Shown here: positions 33,220 to 41,281 of the stretch, piece by piece
Numbering within the stretch: position 1 is the stretch's first letter
Layout of the letters: each line of letters opens with the position of its first letter
Assembly (NCBI RefSeq): GCF_900637955.1
Contig: NZ_LR134476.1
Coordinates: forward strand, 1,860,001-1,924,000
DNA length: 64,000 nt
Direction of reading: 5' to 3'
From: Trueperella bialowiezensis
GTDB lineage: Bacteria; Actinomycetota; Actinomycetes; Actinomycetales; Actinomycetaceae
Translations under genes and position numbers: made by a program
Notes under the pieces: generated by a model
Database searches by the model: none
Told to the model about the DNA's origin: nothing
What the model saw: the letters and a program-made list of their open reading frames with translations, nothing else

Positions 33220-34698
33220 TCACAGCAGGCTTCGAGGCGTGATTTTCACGAGGAAGCCCCATAGGTCTGCCGGTGAGCCGATGGTTCCGATTGCGTGGTT
33301 GATTGCCATGCCGATTCCGAGGGTGACCGCCGCAATTCCGATGATTACTGGCAGGAGGTCCATCAGTAAGCGCCCTGTTTGGGCAAGGCGGCCATCACGC
33401 CGGGCGTCGGGACTACTTTCGCGGGCGCTGGTTTCAAGAACCAGTTCGTGCGAAGCCAGTGCGTCCGGCTGCCGGTAGTACCGTAATCTCCAGATAAGAG
33501 TTACCGCCCACAGCGCAAAGGCTGCTGCCACGATGGTGTAGACCGCGTAGATGGACTGGTGGAAGGGAGCTTCGGCGGTGACGTCGGCGTTGGAGGATTC
33601 CGCTTGTTTGGCGGCGATTTGGCCGAGCCAGTCGACGACGCGGGGGAATTCTTTTTCCCAGTACACCCACCCGTGGCCGCCGCTGGGTTCGTAGTGGAGG
33701 GTGATAACGCCGTCGCCGGGGTCGATGTGACCGAGGTTTTCGACGAGTTTGTTGGCGTCGAGATCAGCTCCCGATGATGAGGCGAGGATTTGTGGGTGTT
33801 CCATTTTCGCGATCATGTTAGACAGCGTGTATTCGGCTTTGATTCTGGGGGAGGCGTTTTGTAGTGAGCCGACGACGGGTACGTCGTAGCCGGAGAATAT
33901 CATCGCGGTTTTGAAAACGTCTTGTGCGATGACGCCCATGACGCCGGCGCAGTAGGCGCCTGACGAGTAGCCGCCGATGGCCCACTTTGCTGGATCGTGG
34001 CTGACGGGGAAGTTTGCTTTGATCATCGTGGGAACGTCGCGTGCTACCCAGGTGCCGCATTTGGGGCGGTTGACGGTGTCGATGCAGTCTGGTTCTTGGT
34101 CGTCGATTCGCAGCTGGGGGAGGACGACCATGGTGGGTGGGAGTTTGCCGGAGTCGATTGCCTCTGCCATGACTTTGTCCATGTTGAGTGCTTCGGGTAC
34201 GGGGTGGGGTTTGCCTGGGTGCCCGTGCAGGAGCGTGAGGACGTTCAGGTTGCTCATGTTCTGCCATCCGTCGGGTAGCCAGACGACGACGTTAGACTCA
34301 ATGCCCGATTGTGGGCCTTTCCAGGTGACGACTTTGTATTCGCCGCGGGGGGCGCCTTTGCTTGGCACGCTGTCTCCAGCGGGGATGAAGTCCGCGTGGT
34401 AGGCGGGGTCTGCTGCTGCGGTTTCGGGGTCGATGGCGGGTGCTATGCCTTGTGGCACTGCGACTGCGTCTGTGCCTTTGAGCCAGTCAGCTAGTTGTTG
34501 CCAGGTGAACACGAATTGGCCTTCGCGGTTGGCGAGGATACCAATGCCGCCCATGGCCATCGTGCCGGCTAGCACGGTGGCGAGCACGGCTCGAAGCGGA
34601 CGGTGTTTGCGAATGGCGACGACGGCAATCACAGCGCAGATCACAATAAGTAGGCATAGGAGCCCGAAGAGTGAACGGGAGGCAGGTCCAAAAGTCAT
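33220..34698 (-). CDS. Membrane-anchored alpha/beta-hydrolase esterase
   Basis: A 492-residue protein with two N-terminal membrane segments (about residues 8-27 and 36-56), an extracytoplasmic esterase domain and two C-terminal membrane segments (about 385-405 and 450-475). The domain has VVVWLPDGWQN, LTLLHGHPG, LPQLRIDDQEPDCIDTVNRP, the nucleophile elbow AIGGYSSGAYCAG (GxSxG) and a late GGHGWVYWEKE His. This resembles the antigen-85/esterase D-like (esterase_phd) enzymes of Actinobacteria. Natural ester unknown; mycolates are not expected in Actinomycetaceae. It is divergent from the pilus operon. Confidence 0.82.
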   Translation of the reverse strand: MTFGPASRSLFGLLCLLIVICAVIAVVAIRKHRPLRAVLATVLAGTMAMGGIGILANREGQFVFTWQQLADWLKGTDAVAVPQGIAPAIDPETAAADPAYHADFIPAGDSVPSKGAPRGEYKVVTWKGPQSGIESNVVVWLPDGWQNMSNLNVLTLLHGHPGKPHPVPEALNMDKVMAEAIDSGKLPPTMVVLPQLRIDDQEPDCIDTVNRPKCGTWVARDVPTMIKANFPVSHDPAKWAIGGYSSGAYCAGVMGVIAQDVFKTAMIFSGYDVPVVGSLQNASPRIKAEYTLSNMIAKMEHPQILASSSGADLDANKLVENLGHIDPGDGVITLHYEPSGGHGWVYWEKEFPRVVDWLGQIAAKQAESSNADVTAEAPFHQSIYAVYTIVAAAFALWAVTLIWRLRYYRQPDALASHELVLETSARESSPDARRDGRLAQTGRLLMDLLPVIIGIAAVTLGIGMAINHAIGTIGSPADLWGFLVKITPRSLL

Positions 34699-34846
34699 AA
34701 GGTCTTTTTTACTCTCGTATTATTCGGCGATGATCATCCTCGAGTTGTATAAATATTCGAGCGCGATCAACCGTACGTTAGCGCTCTGTCAGCCGTTCAT
34801 TTGTTGCAGGTAAAACTGCAGGTGGGAGGGGGTGTTGGGAAAAAAT

Positions 34847-34876
34847 TTGTCTTCGAGTTATGGCGGCGTATATGAT
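34847..34876 (+). promoter_or_regulatory. Candidate promoter of the pilus operon
   Basis: -35 TTGTCT (34847-34852) and -10 TATGAT (34871-34876) at 18-bp spacing, about 106 bp ahead of the tip-gene ATG. The leader (34883-34982) has no obvious riboswitch fold. Confidence 0.5.
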
Positions 34877-34982
34877 ACTTCTAGTTTCGAGTAGTCGGCC
34901 TATGCTTTTGGCTGATTGTTCACAAGTTTTAGACACGCTTTTCATGGGTGATCCGATGCGTGTTGCACTGGTGAGGAGGGGC

Positions 34983-37900
34983 ATGGCTAAGGTCAGCTCA
35001 CGGTCTGGTCGGTACACAAGGTTGGCGACGCCGTGGCGTGCGGTTTTCGCGGTTGTTCTTTCTGTGTTCCTCATGTTAACGATTTTTCAGGGAAGTTTTG
35101 CCGTTAGTGCGCCATTAGAAGGTGCGGACGAGAATTCTCAGACCTCCGAAAATCCCGCGGGAGGGGGATTAAGTTCTGACCCTGCACCGGTAGACGACAC
35201 CAGTCCGGCCGACGACGCCGAGGCGCCGGAAGCCCCCGCGCCCGTTCAGCAAGAACAAGAGGCGGAAGCACTTGAACCTGCTTCTTCTCAAGCTGACATC
35301 CTCGAGCAGGGCAGATATTCCTTGGAACAGGGGCCTGCCCTATCAGCGCATTCTCGCGGTGCGCAGCAGATGGGCTTTTCGGGCACGTCGCGGAGCGCGA
35401 ATGCGCTGAGCTGTGATCCGGGCGTCTACTACGGGCTGAGCTTGGACGACGGCCAGGTGTGGAAGCTCACCGGCGGCGGTGCTAAGGGAACAGATCCTGA
35501 ACGTGTTTTCACGATGCAGGATCCCAACAGTCCGAAGAGGAACGGCAAGTACAACGGCTTGGCTGTAGGAGATAACGGCAAAGTCGCATACGCCTACAAT
35601 ATTCAAAAGCAGCGTAACTCGTCGCCGTTTTTAGAGATTTATCGCTGGGATGCGGCCAGTAACGAGACCAAAAAGGTCTTTGACGCCCGATATAACCTTG
35701 GCGGCATTGGGAATAACTTCTATCTGATCGCTGGTGGCATGTCGCCGAACAAGGATGGCAAGTTCTACTTTGGCGGCTATAAAACCGTTGACAAAGATGT
35801 CGGGGAATATCGATACGACAGATGGGGAAATAGGTACTGGCATAGATTTTACTGGCAGTACTCAGTTTATTTCCATCTCTACGAGTTTTCGCACAATCCG
35901 AGTGGCCATGGGGTTGTGCGACACGTTGGTCTTGTCGAGGTCGATTCTTTCCGGCGGAATTGGGATAGTCACTTAGACCCGACAAGTTATTCAACGAATG
36001 GCGATCTGGCGTTCGACGCTCAGGGCAACATGATGATCCTGTACCACAACGCCACCACCGGAGACGGCCGCCTTGTGACTGTGCGCAAGGCAGCTCTCGA
36101 CGCGGCGATTGCCGACCCAGGCAAGGCTATCGCTACAGCTCCGCTACCGAAAAAGAATCCTTACGGGACGTGGGCAAGCGGCGGGGTAATGTTCAACGGC
36201 CTTGCGGTGAATCGTGATGGAACCATGGTCGCCGGATACGTGCATTCTGGCGAGACCGCGGTGCGGAAACTCAGTGCGGCGACCGGGGAACAGCTCGGCG
36301 AAGATTGGAAACCGGTATCCAAAACCTTGATGACTCAGGGGCAGACGTCTCAGGATTTGGCGTCGTGTAATTTCCCGCCAACGATTCTGGTGGATAAAGA
36401 TTTTAAGGGGAGAGCTGATTCGAAGGATCAGGCCGAATTGATCCTCGGCACGTCAGACGACATCAATAATCCGTATGTTCAAGTAACCACAGCTGGTACG
36501 GAGAACGGCGTGCAGCCAGAGTACATTGGCCCAGCCGTGGTACGAACTGGGCACGACTACTTCATTACAGAGCGTTTCCTTCGTGATGGCACCCCGAGTG
36601 CGGATGCTATGAAGAGCTACCAAAAGCAGCTCACGTGTACCATGAGTAAACAGCCAGGTAGCGTTGAACATCTGCCCGTTACACCCCACGTGGTTGGCGA
36701 AAACTATGTGACGAATAAGGTCACGATTCCTGCGGAGTTGGCAACAGCTGATTACCCCGAGCCAGCTATCAGTTGCCGATACACGAACACGCCGGTACAG
36801 ATTGACGTCACGAAGAATTTCGCCGGGCGTGCCGATTCGTCGGACCAGGTGAAACTGGTGCTCAACAACACCCCAGACTTCACTGACCCGCTGGCAGAAG
36901 CAACCACGGCAGGTACCGCTACGGGCGTCCAAGATCAAAAGATTGCTCCCACCCCGGTGAGTGCAGGCGGCACCTACTATGTTGCCGAACAGTTCCTTCG
37001 GAACGGTCAAGAAGACGGCACCGCATACACGCAATACAACAAGGCATTGACGTGTACGGCCAAGAAAGCCGACGGCACCAGGGTCAACGTAAACACCGCG
37101 CCCGCAGATACAAATCCGGCTCAAGGTTTTGTGATCCACAAAGTCACGTTGCCCGCTGATCTCACCGACGGCTCTTATGCTGATCCGGCTGTGAGCTGCC
37201 AGTTCACGAACACGCCCGCCACGCTCGAAGTGACTAAGAATTTCGAGGGCAGGCGCGACGTGTCTGATCAGGTGGATTTGATCGTCACCGAGAAAGCACC
37301 CGATGATGTGAGCGCACCGCTCGACAACGCCGCGGTAGCTTCGGTGACGACTGCTGGCAACGCTCCGGGCGTGCAAAATCAGAAGATCACGTCGCCGATC
37401 AAGGCTGGTACCACCTACTACATCACGGAACGGTTCAAGAGAGACAATGAGGGTGGCCAGCTCGAGGTCAGTGACCAGGCGTTCAACGCTTATGACAAGG
37501 AACTGACTTGTACCGTCACGAAAGACGGCGGGCAGCCTCAGGAACTGACTGCCACACCGTATGAGCCGAATCCGGCTGCCACTAATTACCTGACCTACAA
37601 GGTTGTTATTCCCGGTCCGAGTGGAACGGCCGGGCTCCCAATACAGTCAGTGAACTGTCAGTTCACCAATACGCCGAGGTCAAATCTGACGCTCGTCAAG
37701 ATCGTCGAGGATGAGCCGACGTACGGGATCCTTGAGGCGGCCGATCCGAGCGAGTTCAAGCTCCGCGCCCAAAAGGAAGGCGCAACCGACTACGCCGTTG
37801 ACGCTTCCCCTACGGACGATGCCTCGCTGTACGGAAACGCGAAATCGGTGACTGTTGAGAACCTCAGTGCGGGAACCTACACGCTCAGCGAGGTCATCCC

Positions 37901-38612
37901 TGACACGCGGCCGTATTACGAGCAGGATCTGTCTTACGATTGGACGTGTGAACCCTATGGATTCGCCATGCAAAGCCACGGTAGTTTGCTACAAAGCCGC
38001 GGCCGTTTATTCGAAGCCAAGGGCGACGGCACAGCAACCGTCAATCTCCCGTCAGACATTGATGTTATCTGCTTCGTTACTAACACGACGTCGGCAATTA
38101 CCGTTCTCAAGGACTTCCCAACCGGAGACCCAGCGCAGATTAAACTCAGTGCAACTCCGGACGCGGGGGATGACGGCCAACCTGTACCTAACTTGCCGAA
38201 GCTTGACAACGTTGCGGGAAGCAACGAGCCGAATCAGGCGAACACGATGTTCGTCAAACCCGGGCACAAGTACACGCTCTCCGAAACGTCCGACGTCGCA
38301 TACCTCTACAACAACCTTGAGGTCTATATAGGCGATCCGAAGAACCCGTATGACTCGTCGAGCTGGGACGATCCAGACGTGTGGGAGTCCGTCGTTGACG
38401 AATACGGCAATCCCACAACCGTCGTGTCAACAGACTACCCAGGGGAACACAAGATTTACCGATTCGTCAACACCAACCCGTCAGTGCCTGGAATGCCGCT
38501 AACGGGCGGGATGAGTCGGGACGCATTCCTGATCGGCGCAGCAGCGCTGGTCGTGATAGGAGCTACTGCGATCACCGCCACTTGGTGGTGGCGGAGGCGC
38601 ACCACCAAGTAG
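34983..38612 (+). CDS. Large MPLTG surface protein, probable pilus tip adhesin
   Basis: A 1209-residue wall-anchored protein. ATG 34983 is chosen because GAGGAGG lies four bases upstream; the signal segment is WRAVFAVVLSVFLMLTIFQG. After an acidic linker comes a beta-propeller-like head (about residues 140-460, repeated Gly/Asn/Lys blades such as NGKYNGLAVGDNGKVAYAYN). Then follow five CnaB/SpaA-like modules, three of them closely alike (VDKDFKGRADSKDQ, VTKNFAGRADSSDQ, VTKNFEGRRDVSDQ), each ending in C-x-F/Y-TNTP. The C-terminus has MPLTGG, a membrane helix and a WRRRTTK tail. It is the first gene of a tip-backbone-sortase operon. Ligand unknown. Confidence 0.85.
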   Translation: MAKVSSRSGRYTRLATPWRAVFAVVLSVFLMLTIFQGSFAVSAPLEGADENSQTSENPAGGGLSSDPAPVDDTSPADDAEAPEAPAPVQQEQEAEALEPASSQADILEQGRYSLEQGPALSAHSRGAQQMGFSGTSRSANALSCDPGVYYGLSLDDGQVWKLTGGGAKGTDPERVFTMQDPNSPKRNGKYNGLAVGDNGKVAYAYNIQKQRNSSPFLEIYRWDAASNETKKVFDARYNLGGIGNNFYLIAGGMSPNKDGKFYFGGYKTVDKDVGEYRYDRWGNRYWHRFYWQYSVYFHLYEFSHNPSGHGVVRHVGLVEVDSFRRNWDSHLDPTSYSTNGDLAFDAQGNMMILYHNATTGDGRLVTVRKAALDAAIADPGKAIATAPLPKKNPYGTWASGGVMFNGLAVNRDGTMVAGYVHSGETAVRKLSAATGEQLGEDWKPVSKTLMTQGQTSQDLASCNFPPTILVDKDFKGRADSKDQAELILGTSDDINNPYVQVTTAGTENGVQPEYIGPAVVRTGHDYFITERFLRDGTPSADAMKSYQKQLTCTMSKQPGSVEHLPVTPHVVGENYVTNKVTIPAELATADYPEPAISCRYTNTPVQIDVTKNFAGRADSSDQVKLVLNNTPDFTDPLAEATTAGTATGVQDQKIAPTPVSAGGTYYVAEQFLRNGQEDGTAYTQYNKALTCTAKKADGTRVNVNTAPADTNPAQGFVIHKVTLPADLTDGSYADPAVSCQFTNTPATLEVTKNFEGRRDVSDQVDLIVTEKAPDDVSAPLDNAAVASVTTAGNAPGVQNQKITSPIKAGTTYYITERFKRDNEGGQLEVSDQAFNAYDKELTCTVTKDGGQPQELTATPYEPNPAATNYLTYKVVIPGPSGTAGLPIQSVNCQFTNTPRSNLTLVKIVEDEPTYGILEAADPSEFKLRAQKEGATDYAVDASPTDDASLYGNAKSVTVENLSAGTYTLSEVIPDTRPYYEQDLSYDWTCEPYGFAMQSHGSLLQSRGRLFEAKGDGTATVNLPSDIDVICFVTNTTSAITVLKDFPTGDPAQIKLSATPDAGDDGQPVPNLPKLDNVAGSNEPNQANTMFVKPGHKYTLSETSDVAYLYNNLEVYIGDPKNPYDSSSWDDPDVWESVVDEYGNPTTVVSTDYPGEHKIYRFVNTNPSVPGMPLTGGMSRDAFLIGAAALVVIGATAITATWWWRRRTTK
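36369..38088 (+). repeat. In-frame CnaB-like module repeats of the tip protein
   Basis: Modules start near 36369, 36799, 37219 and 37678, each about 140 residues and ending with a Cys-containing TNTP or TNTT motif. A fifth, shorter module runs to about 38475. The first three are clear duplications at protein level but have diverged at DNA level. Confidence 0.7.
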
Positions 38613-38653
38613 GGCTAATTCGTTAGTCATCACAACACAGAAAGAGAAAGATA

Positions 38654-40291
38654 ATGAGATCGACAAGGAGCCTTCGTAAAGGCTTTGCTGTCGCGGTCAC
38701 GGCCGCGCTAGCATTCGGCGGTGCAATCGCTGCCGGTAGCGCCGCATACGCCGTACCCGATAACATCAATCCGGACACACCACGGTCCCTTACCATTCAC
38801 AAGCACGAGACAAAGGGCAACACGGCGGCGAAGCCGGACGGCACCGGAAACGTTGAAGGCGACGCGATCGCCGACGTGCAGTTCACGCTCTACGAAATCA
38901 CCAACGTCGATTTGAACACGCACGCTGGCTGGGAAACCCTCTCGTCAACTCTCGGCGCACCGGATGCGGGAACGAACACTGTGCCGACGAACGCGTGTAC
39001 GGCTGTTGCTACCAACAATTCGTTCACGGTCGATAGCACTGATTTCCAAGTTCAGGAAGTTAAGAAGCTCACTACACTTGCTGATGGTACGGCTACGTGG
39101 GGTAACCGCACTGATAACACGGACGCTCCGAAGATTGCCGCATACCTCGTCTGTGAGACGGACGCACCGGCATCCGTCGTCACCCCGGCTCGTCCGTTTG
39201 TGATCACCGTTCCGTTCCCGTACGAGGACGCGGCAGCGACCCCGGCTGATCCTGCCAAGGCATCGAAGAAGTGGCTCTACGACGTTCACGCTTACCCGAA
39301 GAACGAGCTCGGTGAGATCACGAAGGAAAACGTGAAGCAGGAAGACCTCGGCCTCGGCTCTAACGTGAAGTTCACCGTGACGTCCTCGATCCCGGCTCTG
39401 CCCGAGGGCTACGACACGTTCACCCACTACGTGGTGTCCGATAAGTTCGACGATCGTCTCTCGATCGCACTGGATAACGTGGTCGAATCTGTTTCGATCG
39501 ATAACCAGCCTCTGACGAAGGATGTTGATTACGAAGTCAAGGTTGACGGGCAGACGGCACGCGTCCACTTCATCAATGACGGCCTGACGAAGCTCAAGGA
39601 TAACCAGGGCAAGAATGTGGTCGTCGTCTTCTCCACCACCGTGACCTCGATCGGTAACGGCACCATCGAAAACGATGCGACCTACTCCTCGAGCCCCGAC
39701 AAGGGATTCGACCCGTCCAAGCCGGGAACCCCATCTGAAAAGGTCCGTACCAAGTGGGGCGACCTCCGCATCCTGAAGTTTGCAGACAACGATGAGTCGA
39801 AGCCGCTTCGCGACGCGAAGTTCCAGATCTTCGAAGCCAAGGATCCGTACCCAACGGATGGCGTGTGCAAGGCCGAAAAGGCTGACGCCGCAATGCCGAT
39901 CACGGTCGATGGAAAGAACACTTTCGAGTCTGACGAGAACGGCCTAGTGAAGATCTCCGGTCTCTTCGTCTCGTCGATGTACGAGAAGGAAGATGCTTCG
40001 GGCGCCGTTGTAACCGAAGGTAAGTCCTCGGATACGCGTTGCTACGTGCTCGAAGAGACCGAGCCGCCTGTTGGATACATCAAGGCTGACGTCCAGCCAG
40101 TTAAGGTCACCGCTGGCGAAACTCAGGTTGACACCTACGACCTGAAGGTTGAGAACGTAAAGCCTCTCGTTCCCGGTCTGCCCCTGACGGGTGCAACCGG
40201 TAAGCTGATCCTCCTCGGTTCGGCAGGCCTCCTGTTCGTTGCAGCCGGTGGCCTGATCGTGGCGACGGTTCGCCGTCGTAACCAGGCATAA
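38654..40291 (+). CDS. Major pilin (SpaA/FimA-type, isopeptide-forming)
   Basis: A 545-residue backbone pilin. Sec signal with cleavage near AAYAVPDN; N-terminal strand SLTIHKHETKGN; pilin motif WLYDVHAYPKNE (about residue 211), whose Lys is used by sortase C for polymerisation; E-box YVLEETEPPVGY (about 465); LPLTG at the end with a hydrophobic helix and RRRNQA tail. Three Ig-like CnaA/CnaB domains with internal Lys-Asn isopeptide bonds are expected for the family. It lies 42 bp after the tip gene and 25 bp before sortase C. Confidence 0.93.
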   Translation: MRSTRSLRKGFAVAVTAALAFGGAIAAGSAAYAVPDNINPDTPRSLTIHKHETKGNTAAKPDGTGNVEGDAIADVQFTLYEITNVDLNTHAGWETLSSTLGAPDAGTNTVPTNACTAVATNNSFTVDSTDFQVQEVKKLTTLADGTATWGNRTDNTDAPKIAAYLVCETDAPASVVTPARPFVITVPFPYEDAAATPADPAKASKKWLYDVHAYPKNELGEITKENVKQEDLGLGSNVKFTVTSSIPALPEGYDTFTHYVVSDKFDDRLSIALDNVVESVSIDNQPLTKDVDYEVKVDGQTARVHFINDGLTKLKDNQGKNVVVVFSTTVTSIGNGTIENDATYSSSPDKGFDPSKPGTPSEKVRTKWGDLRILKFADNDESKPLRDAKFQIFEAKDPYPTDGVCKAEKADAAMPITVDGKNTFESDENGLVKISGLFVSSMYEKEDASGAVVTEGKSSDTRCYVLEETEPPVGYIKADVQPVKVTAGETQVDTYDLKVENVKPLVPGLPLTGATGKLILLGSAGLLFVAAGGLIVATVRRRNQA

Positions 40292-40315
40292 CCGCCAGTA
40301 GCATCTAGGCAATAC

Positions 40316-41257
40316 GTGAACACAACCCCGATCCGACGCGCATGGAAGCCGTCACCAACCCTAGTGATCGGGGTTGTGTTCGCGTTTGTCGGCCTACTAC
40401 TCGGCACATACCCCTTCGCCTCCTCGTGGCTCAACGAAGTCAACCAATCCCACGCGGCTAGCCGGTACGTAGAAGAAGTCAGCGACGACTCCCTACAAAA
40501 ATCCGAACTGGCCAAAGCAGAACAATACAATAAAGCACTCAACATGGGCGTCGACCTGCTCTCCAACGAGCGGATCCCGACGTCGTCAGGCCAACTTGCC
40601 GACAACGACCTCGACTACTACTCGATACTCAGCTCCTCACCATCGAAAATCATGTCGCGGCTCCGCATCGAAACGATCGGCGTTGACCTTCCCATCTACC
40701 ACGGCACCGACGATGACACGCTCCTCAAAGGCGCCGGCCACCTCGAAGGAAGCTCGTTGCCCGTAGGTGGGGAGAACACTCATTCTGTGATCACGGCACA
40801 CCGCGGCCTTGCGAATGCCACAATGTTCGACAACCTGCCGAAACTCGAAGTTGGCGACACGTTCACACTCGAAACCTTCGGCCGGATCCTCACCTACAAG
40901 GTCACGAAAATCTCCACTGTCGAACCCGAAGACACCGAATCACTTCGCGTGGATTCCGGGCACGACCTCGTCACCCTCGTCACATGTACTCCGCTCGGCG
41001 TCAACACCCACCGGGTGCTCGTCACCGGCGAACGCATCTGGCCCACCCCAGCCGCAGATTTAGCGCGTGCCGGCGAGCCCACCCACCCCGGATTTCCGAT
41101 GTGGGCGGTGGTGTTCGTACTCGGAACCGTAGGGCTCGGAGTGTTGCTGTGGAAGCTCGGCTACGAAAAGCCGCGCAGCGAATCCGAAACATACGCAAAC
41201 AAGCCGGCTAAAGACCAAGCGGACAGGCCCGCCCGGCATCGGGCAGACGCCTGCTAA
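40316..41257 (+). CDS. srtC: Class C sortase (pilus assembly)
   Basis: A 313-residue transpeptidase that joins pilins. An N-terminal membrane segment (LVIGVVFAFVGLLLGTYPFA) and a C-terminal one (WAVVFVLGTVGLGVLLWKLG) are typical of class C. The catalytic His is in SVITAHRGLANATMFDNLPK, Cys in LVTLVTCTPLGVNTHRVLVT, and Arg in HRVLVTGER. The start of the catalytic core is IETIGVDLPIYHGTDDD. The usual DPW/DPF/DPY lid motif is not visible between the first helix and the core; DNDLDYYSIL stands there instead. Confidence 0.94.
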   Translation: MNTTPIRRAWKPSPTLVIGVVFAFVGLLLGTYPFASSWLNEVNQSHAASRYVEEVSDDSLQKSELAKAEQYNKALNMGVDLLSNERIPTSSGQLADNDLDYYSILSSSPSKIMSRLRIETIGVDLPIYHGTDDDTLLKGAGHLEGSSLPVGGENTHSVITAHRGLANATMFDNLPKLEVGDTFTLETFGRILTYKVTKISTVEPEDTESLRVDSGHDLVTLVTCTPLGVNTHRVLVTGERIWPTPAADLARAGEPTHPGFPMWAVVFVLGTVGLGVLLWKLGYEKPRSESETYANKPAKDQADRPARHRADAC

Positions 41258-41281
41258 ACGCCCGGCAAGCAAGCTGGCATC

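Noticed and set aside
32783-33262. 159-residue minus-strand ORF ending VPRTGFEPVLPP
   Set aside because: It is antisense to tRNA-Glu; the TGFEPV ending is a well-known false protein from tRNA complements.
34820-34850. G and A runs upstream of the pilus operon as a phase-variation tract
   Set aside because: Longest runs are only five G and six A, too short to support slippage claims.
36453-37376. 307-residue frame antisense to the tip-protein repeats
   Set aside because: Low-quality composition, opposite to an intact repetitive surface protein.
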